A DNA stretch of 39,989 nt from contig SKGA01000047.1 in assembly GCA_007117735.1 (NCBI GenBank), positions 1 to 39,989 of the forward strand. The letters are read 5' to 3'. The stretch is from Candidatus Woesearchaeota archaeon. GTDB lineage: Archaea > Nanobdellota > Nanobdellia > Woesearchaeales > SKGA01. The position numbers were made by a program, and so were the translations under genes. Below, piece by piece: positions 8,919 to 17,380 of this stretch (positions within the stretch are counted from its first letter, which is position 1; the number at the start of each line of letters is the position of its first letter). Under the pieces are notes generated by a model. It searched no databases. It was given only the letters and a program-made list of their open reading frames with translations, and had not been told where the DNA came from.

Positions 8919-10004
8919 TTCTTTATACTCTCCCGATAAGGAAACAGGTAATTTTTTCCCATCTGAGATTAAAATAGTGTCTTTAAGCGGGTAAAAAATA
9001 AAACTTTGAAACGTTCCCGTGTTAGTAATTGAAAAACCACTTTCTTCTCGAATAAGACCGTTTGAAGTGTCTCTAAGTAAAGTTATTGCTTCTTGAGTTG
9101 AAAGTTTTGCTTGATTCTTTAACGTTTTATTCATAAAAGAAAGTCTTTTCTTACTTCCTCGTTGCCGACCAAACTGATATCGTTTCATCTTTCTTGATTG
9201 AAAGTGCATCGTACATCCTTGGAAGTGTTCTTTTGTTTGAGGAACAAACATATACCTTCGAGGATACGCTTCATACACAAAAGAAGCTCGCTCTCTAGCA
9301 CTAGTAATAAGAGCTGTTTTTGCTCGAGAAATCCTGTTAGTTCGAAGAATTTGTTTTGCCTCGTCAAGTGTTTCTGCTTCTTGTAGTACAGTTCTTAGAA
9401 TTAAAATATTTGAATATAAATTCGAATCTAAGTTTCCATTTCTTAGTCCGAGAGTGAGATGTGCATTAACACATATTCCTTTTTCATTATATCCATTAAG
9501 AACACCGATACAAAAAGGAAATCCTACATGAGTAAGTTGGTGTGAGGATCCTACTTTCATCCGATAAATAATTGAGGCCTCATAACGAAGAGCAAGAACA
9601 CCAATGAATCGTTTCATGTCAGTGTTTCTACCAACTAAAACATCTTTTCCTTTGTTAAAAAAATTGAAAGTAGAGCAGTATACGTTTCGCTTAAATACAT
9701 CAAAAGAAAAATTAAGGAAGAAAAGGACATCATAAGGAATTTTTGTCGCGTCAGATAATCCTTTCAATTCATCTTTATAAGGTTTAGGTATATGTAATTT
9801 TCGAAAAGAGGATCGAAAAATAAAATGAATACAACGGATAAGAAAAATAATGAGTACTTTAGTAAAAAGTGTATACATGGGATGCTTTGCTTTTTTGAAT
9901 AACATACCTTGCGTATATCCTGCATCATAAGAAGTTTTTTCCTTTAAAGAAAGTACCCAAAAGCCTTTTTCTTTTTTAAAAGATGAAGATCGGTAAGTTA
10001 CCAT
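8907..10004 (-). CDS. C45-like Ntn-hydrolase / linear amide hydrolase family protein
   Basis: This looks like an N-terminal-nucleophile hydrolase related to acyl-CoA:6-aminopenicillanate acyltransferase (C45) and choloylglycine-type amidases. The likely nucleophile is the cysteine in VYCSTFNFF, followed by GKDVLVGRNTDM (the conserved G-R-N-x-D), VGFPFCIGVLNGYNEKGICV and a late SITNTGTFQSFIF. The cysteine is internal (near residue 115), so self-cleavage would be needed for an Ntn mechanism. A hydrophobic segment around residues 45-65 may tie it to the membrane. I use the ATG at 10004; the track start at 10010 is a TTG. Substrate unknown. It overlaps the VTT gene by 12 nt at the 3' end. Confidence 0.72.
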   Translation of the reverse strand: MVTYRSSSFKKEKGFWVLSLKEKTSYDAGYTQGMLFKKAKHPMYTLFTKVLIIFLIRCIHFIFRSSFRKLHIPKPYKDELKGLSDATKIPYDVLFFLNFSFDVFKRNVYCSTFNFFNKGKDVLVGRNTDMKRFIGVLALRYEASIIYRMKVGSSHQLTHVGFPFCIGVLNGYNEKGICVNAHLTLGLRNGNLDSNLYSNILILRTVLQEAETLDEAKQILRTNRISRAKTALITSARERASFVYEAYPRRYMFVPQTKEHFQGCTMHFQSRKMKRYQFGRQRGSKKRLSFMNKTLKNQAKLSTQEAITLLRDTSNGLIREESGFSITNTGTFQSFIFYPLKDTILISDGKKLPVSLSGEYKELSF

Positions 10005-10059
10005 GAACAAAAAAAAGGAAAAAAGGTTTTAAAGATATCGTTTTTAAAAAAAAGAAAAT

Positions 10060-12276
10060 CTAGCCATAATAGCTAGGTTTTTGTTCTTGAAGTTGTTTTC
10101 CTCGTGCACTTGAAAACTTTTCTTGTAGTGAAGCGTATGCTTCTTGAATTTCTTTTGTTGCACTTGGTCTCACTTTCTTCAATGCTTGTTGAAAATGTTT
10201 AAGCTGAACTTGTGTTGCTTTGATATCTTCTCGAAGTGCAAAAATTGCTGCTTCTCGACAGACTGCTTCAATATCTGCTCCAACATAACCATCTGTTTGA
10301 CTCACCAGATCAGATAAAGATACATCTTCTGCAAGAGGCATGTGTTTAGTATGTACTTCAAAGATTTTTGTTCTACTTTTCGCATCAGGTACACTTGCAA
10401 GAACGATTCTATCAAATCGTCCTGGTCGTAAAAGAGCAGTATCCATCGTATCTGGCCGGTTAGTTGCTGCAATAACGATAACATCGTTAAGCGATTGTAA
10501 ACCATCCATTTCTGTTAGTAATTGATTTACTACTCGTTCTGCAGATTTATTATCTCCATCACTTGAACGACTTGGCGCCATAGCGTCAATTTCATCAATA
10601 AAAATGATTGCTGGACTTACTTGTCGTGCTTTAGCAAATAATTGTCGTACAGCTTTTTCACTTTCTCCAACCCATTTACTAAGAAGTTCAGGACCTTTAA
10701 TAGGAATAAAATTCGCTTCTGTTTCTTTTGCTACTGCTTTTGCTAAAAGCGTCTTTCCCGTCCCAGGAGGACCGTACAGTAAAACACCTTTTGGTGGTCG
10801 AACGCCCATCGTTGCAAATTGTTTTTTATGAAGTAACGGCCATTCTACTGCTTCTTTTAATTCTTGTTTAACAGTTTCAAGACCACCAACATCATCCCAT
10901 GAAACGTTTGGTGTTTCAATAAGTACTTCTCGCATTGCACTTGGTCGAACTACTTTTAATGCTTCTAATAAATCTTCTTGAGTAATCACAACATTTTGTA
11001 ATACGTGTGAAGGAATAGGCTCTTCATCATTAAGTGTTAAGTCAGGTAATAATTTTCGAAGAACGATCATCGCACCTTCTTTACATAATGCTGCTAAGTC
11101 TGCACCTACAAATCCGTGCGTGAGTTTTGCCAACTCATCTAAAGAAACACTTTCATGTAAAGGCATATTTCGTGTATGAATTTTAAGAACGTTTAATCGA
11201 CCGCCTACATCCGGAGGGTTAATTTCTAACTCTCGATCAAACCGTCCAGGCCGTCGTAGTGCAGGATCAATTGAATTAGGAATATTTGTTGCCGCCATGA
11301 CGATAACTTTTCCTCTCGTTTTCAACCCATCCATAATCGTGAGTAATTGAGCAACAACTCGCCGTTCTACTTCTCCTTTACTTTCTTCTCGCTTTGGAGC
11401 AATAGCATCAATTTCGTCAATAAAAATAATACTTGGAGCATTCTTTTCTGCTTCTTCAAAAATATTTCTTAAGTTCTCTTCACTTTGTCCATAAAACTTA
11501 CTCATAATTTCTGGACCGTTGATAACAAAGAAATTACTATTTGTTTCATTTGCTACTGCTTTTGCTAAGAGCGTCTTTCCCGTCCCAGGATGACCGTGTA
11601 ATAAAACACCTTTTGGAGGTTCGATTCCTAACCGGTCAAAAACTTCCGGATGTCGAAGTGGCAATTCTACCATTTCTCGAACTTTTTGAATCTCATCACT
11701 TAAACCACCAATATCCTCGTAGCTTACTTCAGGGACGCCTGCATCTTCTTTTAGCTCTACAGGTTCTTCAAGACAAGTGATAGAAGTTTCTTTCGTTACC
11801 ACTAAAGGTTTACTTTTTGGACTGCCTTCTACTACAAGAAAAATAAGTTCGCCAAAAGGTACAAAGTTTCCTCGAACAGAAATTAAATCTCCTTTAACAA
11901 GACCTCTATTTTCTAGAATAATATTAAAAAATAAAGGGTTATCTACTCGAATTCCTTTGATTCCTTCTGTTGCTGGTGCAATAGTAAGATGCGTTGCTGG
12001 AGAAACATCTGCTTTTTTTACTTTAACATATTCTCCTATGCTCGTTTTTGCATTTCGTCGAATAATACCATCCATTCGAATAATATTTAATCCGATATCT
12101 CCTGGCAGTGAACGAGTTACAGAAGCAACAGTTTCTTTATCGCCCGATAAAATAACATAGTCTCCTTCATTCACACCTAATTGACGCATAAACGAACTGT
12201 CTAAGCGAACAACGCCTTTATTGACATCATCCTGCATTGCTTCAACAACTTTCAGTTGAATTTCTTTTTCTTGCAT
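10060..12276 (-). CDS. cdc48: Cdc48/VCP-family AAA+ ATPase
   Basis: A 738-residue double-ring unfoldase. The order is the Cdc48 N domain (double-psi barrel, residues 1-180), D1 with Walker A GHPGTGKT and Walker B IIFIDEIDAIAP, and D2 with GPPGTGKT and IIFIDEIDAMAP, each followed by ALRRPGRFDRE-type or LLRPGRFDR arginine-finger sequence. The protein ends in SYYG, whose last three residues fit the HbYX motif that docks ATPases on the 20S proteasome. D1 has His in place of the first Pro of GPPGTGKT, and its sensor region reads ATNIPN where ATNRPN-type is usual. Start: AGGTGAG lies 6 nt before the ATG. It is second in an operon, 10 nt after the 157-aa gene. Confidence 0.97.
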   Translation of the reverse strand: MQEKEIQLKVVEAMQDDVNKGVVRLDSSFMRQLGVNEGDYVILSGDKETVASVTRSLPGDIGLNIIRMDGIIRRNAKTSIGEYVKVKKADVSPATHLTIAPATEGIKGIRVDNPLFFNIILENRGLVKGDLISVRGNFVPFGELIFLVVEGSPKSKPLVVTKETSITCLEEPVELKEDAGVPEVSYEDIGGLSDEIQKVREMVELPLRHPEVFDRLGIEPPKGVLLHGHPGTGKTLLAKAVANETNSNFFVINGPEIMSKFYGQSEENLRNIFEEAEKNAPSIIFIDEIDAIAPKREESKGEVERRVVAQLLTIMDGLKTRGKVIVMAATNIPNSIDPALRRPGRFDRELEINPPDVGGRLNVLKIHTRNMPLHESVSLDELAKLTHGFVGADLAALCKEGAMIVLRKLLPDLTLNDEEPIPSHVLQNVVITQEDLLEALKVVRPSAMREVLIETPNVSWDDVGGLETVKQELKEAVEWPLLHKKQFATMGVRPPKGVLLYGPPGTGKTLLAKAVAKETEANFIPIKGPELLSKWVGESEKAVRQLFAKARQVSPAIIFIDEIDAMAPSRSSDGDNKSAERVVNQLLTEMDGLQSLNDVIVIAATNRPDTMDTALLRPGRFDRIVLASVPDAKSRTKIFEVHTKHMPLAEDVSLSDLVSQTDGYVGADIEAVCREAAIFALREDIKATQVQLKHFQQALKKVRPSATKEIQEAYASLQEKFSSARGKQLQEQKPSYYG

Positions 12277-12286
12277 GAAAACTCAC

Positions 12287-12760
12287 CTATTTTTGAGGAG
12301 TGTTTTTCTCAGCAGTTTTTGGTTCGTCAGTTTTTTGTTCAGCGTTTTTTTTAAGAACAGGCTTTACTTGAATTTTTGGTAATTGGATTGGTGCCGGAAG
12401 ACCAATTTCTTTACTTAATAATAATGCTTCAATACTGCAATGATGGAGTATTCGATTGTAAATATGAAGACCTAAATCTTTTGGAAGGTTCTGTTGTTCT
12501 TTCCAGGTTGCTTCAATTTGATCAGCTAAATCATTGTCAGCTAAATAAGTTACTTCACCAAAAATTTTAATGTGACCTGCTTTTGGTTCATAATCTACCG
12601 CATAGCTAAAGCCAATAATAAAAGCTCGTTGATTTGGTTGTTTAATAGCGTCAGTCGGAGTTAAGGATTCAATATTCATCCCTGATTTCACTGTCACTTT
12701 TTCTGATGTTTTGTTACGCTTTACTTGCATTTCTGTAAAACTAAAATTGAGTAATACCAT
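12287..12760 (-). CDS. Conserved hypothetical protein, operon partner of cdc48
   Basis: Not recognised with confidence. The 157-residue protein has an alpha/beta-looking core with NIESLTPTDAIKQPNQRAF, IIGFSYAVDYEPKAGHIKIF and GEVTYLADNDLADQIEATW. The beta-rich start and FSYAVDYEP stretch recall SecB-like chaperone folds, but this is only an impression. The last 35 residues are a Lys/Glu/Thr/Pro-rich disordered tail. AAGGTGAT lies 7 nt before the ATG and a TATA-like CTTTAAATAC about 50 bp upstream, so this message has a short leader and a Shine-Dalgarno site, unlike most single genes here. Its TAG lies within the ribosome-binding site of cdc48, so the two are almost surely made together, perhaps as substrate or quality-control partners. 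Confidence 0.7.
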   Translation of the reverse strand: MVLLNFSFTEMQVKRNKTSEKVTVKSGMNIESLTPTDAIKQPNQRAFIIGFSYAVDYEPKAGHIKIFGEVTYLADNDLADQIEATWKEQQNLPKDLGLHIYNRILHHCSIEALLLSKEIGLPAPIQLPKIQVKPVLKKNAEQKTDEPKTAEKNTPQK

Positions 12761-12841
12761 GTTTTTATCACCTTATATTGTACTAGAAGAAAGTAAGCTC
12801 AAAAGAGTATTTAAAGGTTGTTATACCGTAGAAAGCACGAT

Positions 12842-13762
12842 TTATAAATAAACGCTCATTTCCCAAATACGTTTGAATTCTTGGTAAAATAACATAACTA
12901 ACTCTTCTCGGCCAGAGATAATAAGCAAATTTTCATTATTTCGTTGAGTGCCTGCGGCTGTCGGATTATAACTCCCTACAATTAAAGTATCGTTATTGAC
13001 GATAAAGAGTTTCCCATGCATCGTTGCAGGATTTTGATCTAAACGAATTGCTCCTCCGACTGCTGCTAACCGCTGATGGTGTTCTGTTAAATGTAACTGT
13101 CTTCTTTCAAAGACTGCACGAAGAGTTGCTCCTCGCTCCACTCGTAGTGCTAGAGCATCAGCAATTGGTTGACTGGTAAACGTGAAAAAGAGTGCGTCAA
13201 TACTGGTTGCAGTTTCTAATACAGAAAGCACTTGTTCTTCACAAGAGTGATGTGGACAAAAATAAAGTGAGAGTCTACCTCCTCCTGCAAGTCGTGTTGA
13301 AAAAGAAGAAGGTGTCGGTCCTCCTTGTAAATAGATAAACTCTTCTTCATATGCTGCTCGAATATCTGGGTGAAAGAGAAGTAATTGATAATTATCATTA
13401 AGGTATGTTTCTCTCCATGTTGGATTCCAACCTCCGGTGAAGACAAGATCTTCCTCAAAAAAACAAAATTTGTGGTGCATAAGTCCTCGTGAGAAAAAAG
13501 GTTGCGTATGTTCTAAACGAGTCCTTCTATCCATTATTACAGGAAAGGAGTCAAAGTAGTTTGATATTTCATCGAGATTAACATCATAAAATGCACAACC
13601 TTGTGGAATGTATGTTTCAAAGAGATGGATAAGCGTTGCACTACAGTTATGTTCATGGCAAAAAAAGGGTTGAATATGAATATCTCGAGTGATAAGATCT
13701 CCAAAAGGGAAGAAAAGAAGAATTAAAAGAATAAGATATCCTGCAAGTAGAAGCCACTTCAT
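12842..13762 (-). CDS. Membrane-anchored phospholipase D-like protein
   Basis: A PLD-superfamily protein with two HKD motifs: MHHKFCFFEEDLVFTGGWNPT (about residue 95) and MHGKLFIVNNDTLIVGSYNPT (about residue 245). The second is followed by NNENLLII, the usual GSxN...E pattern. An N-terminal hydrophobic helix (residues 3-22, WLLLAGYLILLILLFFPFG) is a signal anchor, so the catalytic part should face outside. Several Cys-His pairs (FFCHEHNC, YFCPHHSC) may form disulphides or bind metal. The 306-residue length fits single-chain PLD nucleases or phosphodiesterases; the substrate could be DNA or lipid. GTTTTAAAGC about 27 bp before the ATG suggests its own leaderless promoter. Confidence 0.85.
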   Translation of the reverse strand: MKWLLLAGYLILLILLFFPFGDLITRDIHIQPFFCHEHNCSATLIHLFETYIPQGCAFYDVNLDEISNYFDSFPVIMDRRTRLEHTQPFFSRGLMHHKFCFFEEDLVFTGGWNPTWRETYLNDNYQLLLFHPDIRAAYEEEFIYLQGGPTPSSFSTRLAGGGRLSLYFCPHHSCEEQVLSVLETATSIDALFFTFTSQPIADALALRVERGATLRAVFERRQLHLTEHHQRLAAVGGAIRLDQNPATMHGKLFIVNNDTLIVGSYNPTAAGTQRNNENLLIISGREELVMLFYQEFKRIWEMSVYL

Positions 13763-13795
13763 TACTAGAACTATGCAAGTTCTTTGCTTTAAAAC

Positions 13796-14293
13796 TTAAG
13801 ATTGTTTTTCCGAAATATTTTCGCGTAAAGAATCTATATGTAGAAAGCTTTTAAGAAAACTTGACCTTGTTTGCGGGTAAATTTTATGTAATTCTTCTAT
13901 AAAGGAGTGGGGTTCGGGCGGTAATGATCCTGAAAGATCGAGTAGTTTGGCAGCTTGTAGTAACTCACCTCTGCTTATACATTGTAATGGTGAAATAATA
14001 ATTGCAGGAAGAGCTTTCGCAGTAAAAAAAGAAGAGAGATTTTTTGAAATATAGTCATCGAGAGTTTCAACAGAAAGAGGAGTTCCTTCTTCACTAAACG
14101 TTATTCGTTCTTCAAATATTTGTAAAAGAAAATGACGAAGGACTGCTCCTGCAAGAGTTGAAGTATCTATTTTGTAAACACCTCCTTGTGAAATAAGATC
14201 ATGTAGTCGTATATGTTTTCTCAGTCGTTTTTCTAATAAAGGGAGGAAGTCTTGAGGAGTATATGATTTTCCAGTAATATTTGAGATAATCAT
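13796..14293 (-). CDS. Truncated CTU1/TtuA-like PP-loop protein lacking the catalytic motif
   Basis: A 165-residue protein that I align by eye with tRNA 2-thiolation enzymes of the CTU1/Ncs6/TtuA family. LLEKRLRKHIRLHDLISQGG matches the helix before the PP-loop. The next strand-helix, KIDTSTLAGAVLRHFLLQIF, sits where SGGKDS should be but lacks it. ETLDDYISKNLSSFF matches the family's (H)NLDDEAQTxLMNFL, SPLQCISRGELLQAAKLLDL matches its PLRxIPEKEVxxYAxLxGL, and EELHKIYPQTRSSFLKSF matches the C-terminal ELExxxPGxKxSxLxSF. The CxxC zinc and catalytic cysteines are absent. It looks like a compacted pseudoenzyme, perhaps a partner of a full-length paralogue. TTTTTTAAACTCC lies about 26 bp upstream (leaderless). 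The homology call is my inference. Confidence 0.6.
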   Translation of the reverse strand: MIISNITGKSYTPQDFLPLLEKRLRKHIRLHDLISQGGVYKIDTSTLAGAVLRHFLLQIFEERITFSEEGTPLSVETLDDYISKNLSSFFTAKALPAIIISPLQCISRGELLQAAKLLDLSGSLPPEPHSFIEELHKIYPQTRSSFLKSFLHIDSLRENISEKQS

Positions 14294-14410
14294 GTAAAGA
14301 AGAAAAGGAGAGGAGTTTAAAAAAGTACTTGTAACCCCTTAAAAATGAAAACAAAATGAAAAAGTTTAAATAGAGAAAGATATTTTTATCTTTTGGGGAG
14401 AAAATTAAAC
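14294..14410. promoter_or_regulatory. Promoter of 13796-14293 gene and terminator hairpin of protease gene
   Basis: This 117-bp gap holds a TATA-like element near 14319 for the downstream minus-strand gene and a hairpin near 14378-14395, AAAGATA-TTTT-TATCTTT (7-bp stem). The hairpin lies just after the stop of the protease gene and is followed on the minus strand by T-rich sequence, so termination is likely. Confidence 0.45.
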
Positions 14411-16153
14411 TCACCTCTTTTTCCCGGGAAGGCTTTTCTTGCTTGCAAGAGAGGTCTTCTTAGGGTTTTTTCTTAACCAAGGTAAACAACAAGCAATACC
14501 TAAAATTAAACCAGTAACAAAAGTAATAAAGGACTCGTATTGTAGAAGAGCTCTCCTCCAAGAGAAAGAAGAATTCTCAAAATAATTACTTAAATCACTG
14601 AAAGTAAGTGCATATTCTAAGAATAATAATGCGGAAGAAGGATCTTCCTCGACTAAAGAAAGTGCATAAGTGTAATAACTATACCCGAGAATAGGAAATG
14701 CATCTTGTTTTGCAATAACTTGTTCAACACGAGAAGCTTTTGCATCAATAACTTGAGGAAGATAATCTTGAGCTAAACCAATAGTGGTAAAGAAAATATT
14801 TGCAAGAGCTTTTGTTTGTGATGCTTTGAATAAACATTGAACATAATCGCCAGAATTTTGATATCTATACGTTTGAGTAAGTTCATCTTCTACTCGAGTA
14901 AGAAAATCAGGAGGTAAATTTGAACGAAGATAGTTAAGTCTATTTTCTACACTTCGTATTTCTCGATAACATGCTTGTTGAATTATTCGTTCATTAATAA
15001 ATAAATCAGGAGCAGGAGAATTAAAAAAGCCTGACCACGCAACTGCGCTTGCATAACGTTCTACTGCTAACGCTAATTGTCGAGAAGAAATATTAGTAGA
15101 GTTAATATCTCGTAAATAGCCTCTTGTTTCAAGAAGTCGTTCAGTAACAATACTGAGCGTTTCCAAATCTACAAAAGAACGAATAGGTTGTTGTTCGATA
15201 GTTTGTGAGAACAAAGAAACATCTTCAAGCAGTTGTTGTAATCGTTGCACTTTTTGATCTTGAGTATAGGAGTCAAAATATAATTCTCGTAAAGGAAGAT
15301 TTGCGGAATAACAGAGACTCGCTCGAGCATAAGAAGATAACGATGGATCTTTACTTCTATTAAAAAAGGATTCTGCAGAATCAAATCTACTCGAAGAGTC
15401 CTCAAACTGAATCAACGAAGAAACAACAGTAAATAATTTTTCAGTTCGCAAACAAAGTTCTTGCGAAGTTGCTTCCATTTGGGAGAGATAAAACTCAGGA
15501 ACTTCAATAGATGAAGGAGGTAAAGGAAATGATCTGCCCGTAGCATAATAAAAAGCCTGATCCAAAGAAACCACTAAATGAATAGGAACAGAAAAATCTT
15601 CTCGATAATCTCGAGAAAAATTTTCTCCAGAAATAAACTGATCATCAAAACCAAGAAGCGGAACGAGAACATGTTGAGAACCGTGTTCTTGACCTGCTAA
15701 AATCTTTTCAGGAACTCCTGCAACAGGAGTGATAATTCCTCCTGAAGAAATTGCCCCAGTCATCGCAACACCGTCACGTAAAGGAACTCCTTCTAAAACT
15801 GCAAGTGTTAAAACAGTAGCCGCTGCCCCTCCTGAAGGCCCACTAATAAGAGATGAACCCGATCGAATAGTGTAAAAAAAGTCAAACTGTAAACAATCAA
15901 CTGGAGAGAATTCGCAAGCAATTTCATTCGCTAAACGAGTCGCAACCTGAGTGTCCAATTGAGTCAAAGGAAAACTATCTATAAACACCGATCCTGTTCC
16001 AGGCCTAATTTGTAAATATAATTCCGCAGTACCACCTCGTAAAGTTTCATTTGTAGATGATTGAAAAACAGAAAGTAAAGTAATAGAATCCGATGATGCG
16101 GTAACTGGCGAGAAGACCAAAAGGAAAAGAAAAAGAAAAAATAACCATTTCAT
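14411..16153 (-). CDS. Secreted/membrane-anchored Lon-like serine protease (COG1750 type)
   Basis: A 580-residue archaeal extracytoplasmic serine protease with a Lon-type (Ser-Lys) proteolytic domain. An N-terminal signal peptide (MKWLFFLFLFLLVFSPVTAS) leads into the protease domain: the serine is in SGPSGGAAATVLTLAVLEG and the lysine in TPVAGVPEKILAGQEHG, the spacing seen in Lon proteases. The AAA module is absent. About 300 helical residues follow, then a TM helix near the C-terminus (FITFVTGLILGIACCLPWL) and a basic cytoplasmic tail ending KKSLPGKKR. The protein therefore hangs in the outside space on one anchor. Its ATGA overlaps the Bud32 stop, so the two genes are translationally coupled. 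Confidence 0.85.
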   Translation of the reverse strand: MKWLFFLFLFLLVFSPVTASSDSITLLSVFQSSTNETLRGGTAELYLQIRPGTGSVFIDSFPLTQLDTQVATRLANEIACEFSPVDCLQFDFFYTIRSGSSLISGPSGGAAATVLTLAVLEGVPLRDGVAMTGAISSGGIITPVAGVPEKILAGQEHGSQHVLVPLLGFDDQFISGENFSRDYREDFSVPIHLVVSLDQAFYYATGRSFPLPPSSIEVPEFYLSQMEATSQELCLRTEKLFTVVSSLIQFEDSSSRFDSAESFFNRSKDPSLSSYARASLCYSANLPLRELYFDSYTQDQKVQRLQQLLEDVSLFSQTIEQQPIRSFVDLETLSIVTERLLETRGYLRDINSTNISSRQLALAVERYASAVAWSGFFNSPAPDLFINERIIQQACYREIRSVENRLNYLRSNLPPDFLTRVEDELTQTYRYQNSGDYVQCLFKASQTKALANIFFTTIGLAQDYLPQVIDAKASRVEQVIAKQDAFPILGYSYYTYALSLVEEDPSSALLFLEYALTFSDLSNYFENSSFSWRRALLQYESFITFVTGLILGIACCLPWLRKNPKKTSLASKKSLPGKKR

Positions 16154-16731
16154 TTGTTTCGACCTCTTTGATGAACGATTTTTAGACGAGAAAGAACCTC
16201 ATCGGCTACGGAACAAGAAGAATATCCTTCTAGAAATGAAGCAAAATAATCTTTTGCATGTTGATAATGCGTACTTTCCAAAGCTTCTTCTAACACGTGT
16301 AAATCGACAGCCATATCTTCAATTTTTGAAGAAAAGAAAGAAAGTCCAAAGTCGATAAAATAAGGCTTGTGATCTTTTACTAAAATATTTGAAGTAGTCA
16401 AATCGCCATGAATAATACCTAAATCATGTAACTTGGCAACATGCACACCAATTTCTTTAAACAAAGACGTTGTAGGATAATTAACTACATAATCTCGTAA
16501 CCGAGGTCCTGCAATAAACTCCATATGAAATTCCGTTGCATCAGAGGAATATACTTTTGGAACAGGAAGAACATCTGCTAATTTTTGAAGAACTTTTACT
16601 TCTCGTTTCGTTCGAGAGGTTCGTAAGCGTTTATCAATACTTTCGTGTCGATAAGACTTAGGAACGCGTTGTTTAATAACAACATCTCCTTCTTGAATAA
16701 GAACTGCTTCAGCACCTTGACTTAAGATCAT
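16150..16731 (-). CDS. bud32: KEOPS complex kinase/ATPase Bud32
   Basis: Small RIO-like kinase of the KEOPS complex, which makes t6A at position 37 of ANN-reading tRNAs together with Kae1. Features: glycine-poor N-terminal loop (SQGAEAVLI), VVIKQRVPKSYRHESIDKRL, catalytic loop IIHGDLTTSNIL, metal motif FIDFGLSFFS and the basic Bud32 tail KIVHQRGRNK. The 193-residue length is normal. Here Bud32 is free-standing, not fused to Kae1 as in some archaea; no kae1 is in the window. TTTTTTAAACTC about 26 bp before the ATG implies a leaderless message. It forms a pair with the Lon-like protease gene. Confidence 0.95.
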   Translation of the reverse strand: MILSQGAEAVLIQEGDVVIKQRVPKSYRHESIDKRLRTSRTKREVKVLQKLADVLPVPKVYSSDATEFHMEFIAGPRLRDYVVNYPTTSLFKEIGVHVAKLHDLGIIHGDLTTSNILVKDHKPYFIDFGLSFFSSKIEDMAVDLHVLEEALESTHYQHAKDYFASFLEGYSSCSVADEVLSRLKIVHQRGRNK

Positions 16732-16770
16732 AAAAGAAATAAAAGAAGAAGAGTTTAAAAAAGTAATGAA

Positions 16771-17085
16771 TTACTCTTCAAGTTTTTTATCCAGAGAAGG
16801 AAGTGAAGAGAATAGTCTCGCAGATTCAAACAAGACTGCAGGAGGAATAAAATAATCTTGACCTGTAGATGAGTGAAAATAAAGTGAAGAATTTCTTAAC
16901 ACTCGAAACGAAGCTGCAGTTAAACCTTGTTTAATGTTTGAAGAAGAGTACATATCCTTAATACATGCAACACCTGTCGTCAAGCCTGCAAGAGCATATC
17001 CTGCAACTTCAAAACCTGGAGATTCTTTTAGATGACCTGCCACATAAGAGGCAGCGCCATCAAGATAATGTCGTAATATCATCAT
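16771..17085 (-). CDS. Hypothetical protein (104 aa)
   Basis: Not recognised. The protein has a mildly hydrophobic middle (GFEVAGYALAGLTTGVACIKDMY) that could be a buried helix or weak membrane helix, and ends acidic (SLDKKLEE). There is no catalytic motif I can name. Its start ATGATG overlaps the TGA of the acidic 98-aa gene, so it is the third gene of the small operon that begins with the 42-aa ORF. A 39-bp gap with its own TATA box separates it from bud32. Coding is supported by the operon arrangement. Confidence 0.6.
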   Translation of the reverse strand: MMILRHYLDGAASYVAGHLKESPGFEVAGYALAGLTTGVACIKDMYSSSNIKQGLTAASFRVLRNSSLYFHSSTGQDYFIPPAVLFESARLFSSLPSLDKKLEE

Positions 17086-17378
17086 AATTGGTTAAGGAGG
17101 TCATCCATTTCATATTTGGATAGTTTTCCTTTATTGAGCATACTCATAATTGGTTTTTTGTCTCGACCACCAACAATAGAATCAAATTCATAATCGTTTT
17201 CATCAAGATCGTCTTCGTTCTCAAGAAATTCATGCGCTTGATCATCAGCTTTTGCAAACGCTTTTTCATATACTTTTTCTTGTACTGCATCAAATTCATC
17301 TTCAAAGCCTTCACCATAAGACTCAAAAAGATCTTCTTCATCAAGCCCTTCTTCAAAATAGTTTTCTTCAAAATCCAT
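17082..17378 (-). CDS. Small acidic protein (98 aa)
   Basis: Not recognised. Very rich in Asp and Glu (FEENYFEEGLDEEDLFESYG and more), with a C-terminal part KKPIMSMLNKGKLSKYEMDDLLNQL that could be a folded helix-turn-helix-like or binding segment. Such acidic small proteins may bind basic partners, but nothing here proves it. GGGGGT lies about 9 nt before the ATG, overlapping the stop region of the 42-aa ORF. It overlaps the next gene by 4 nt. The alternative frame at 17144-17371 in the track is a Lys/Met-rich shadow. Confidence 0.65.
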   Translation of the reverse strand: MDFEENYFEEGLDEEDLFESYGEGFEDEFDAVQEKVYEKAFAKADDQAHEFLENEDDLDENDYEFDSIVGGRDKKPIMSMLNKGKLSKYEMDDLLNQL

Positions 17379-17380
17379 TT

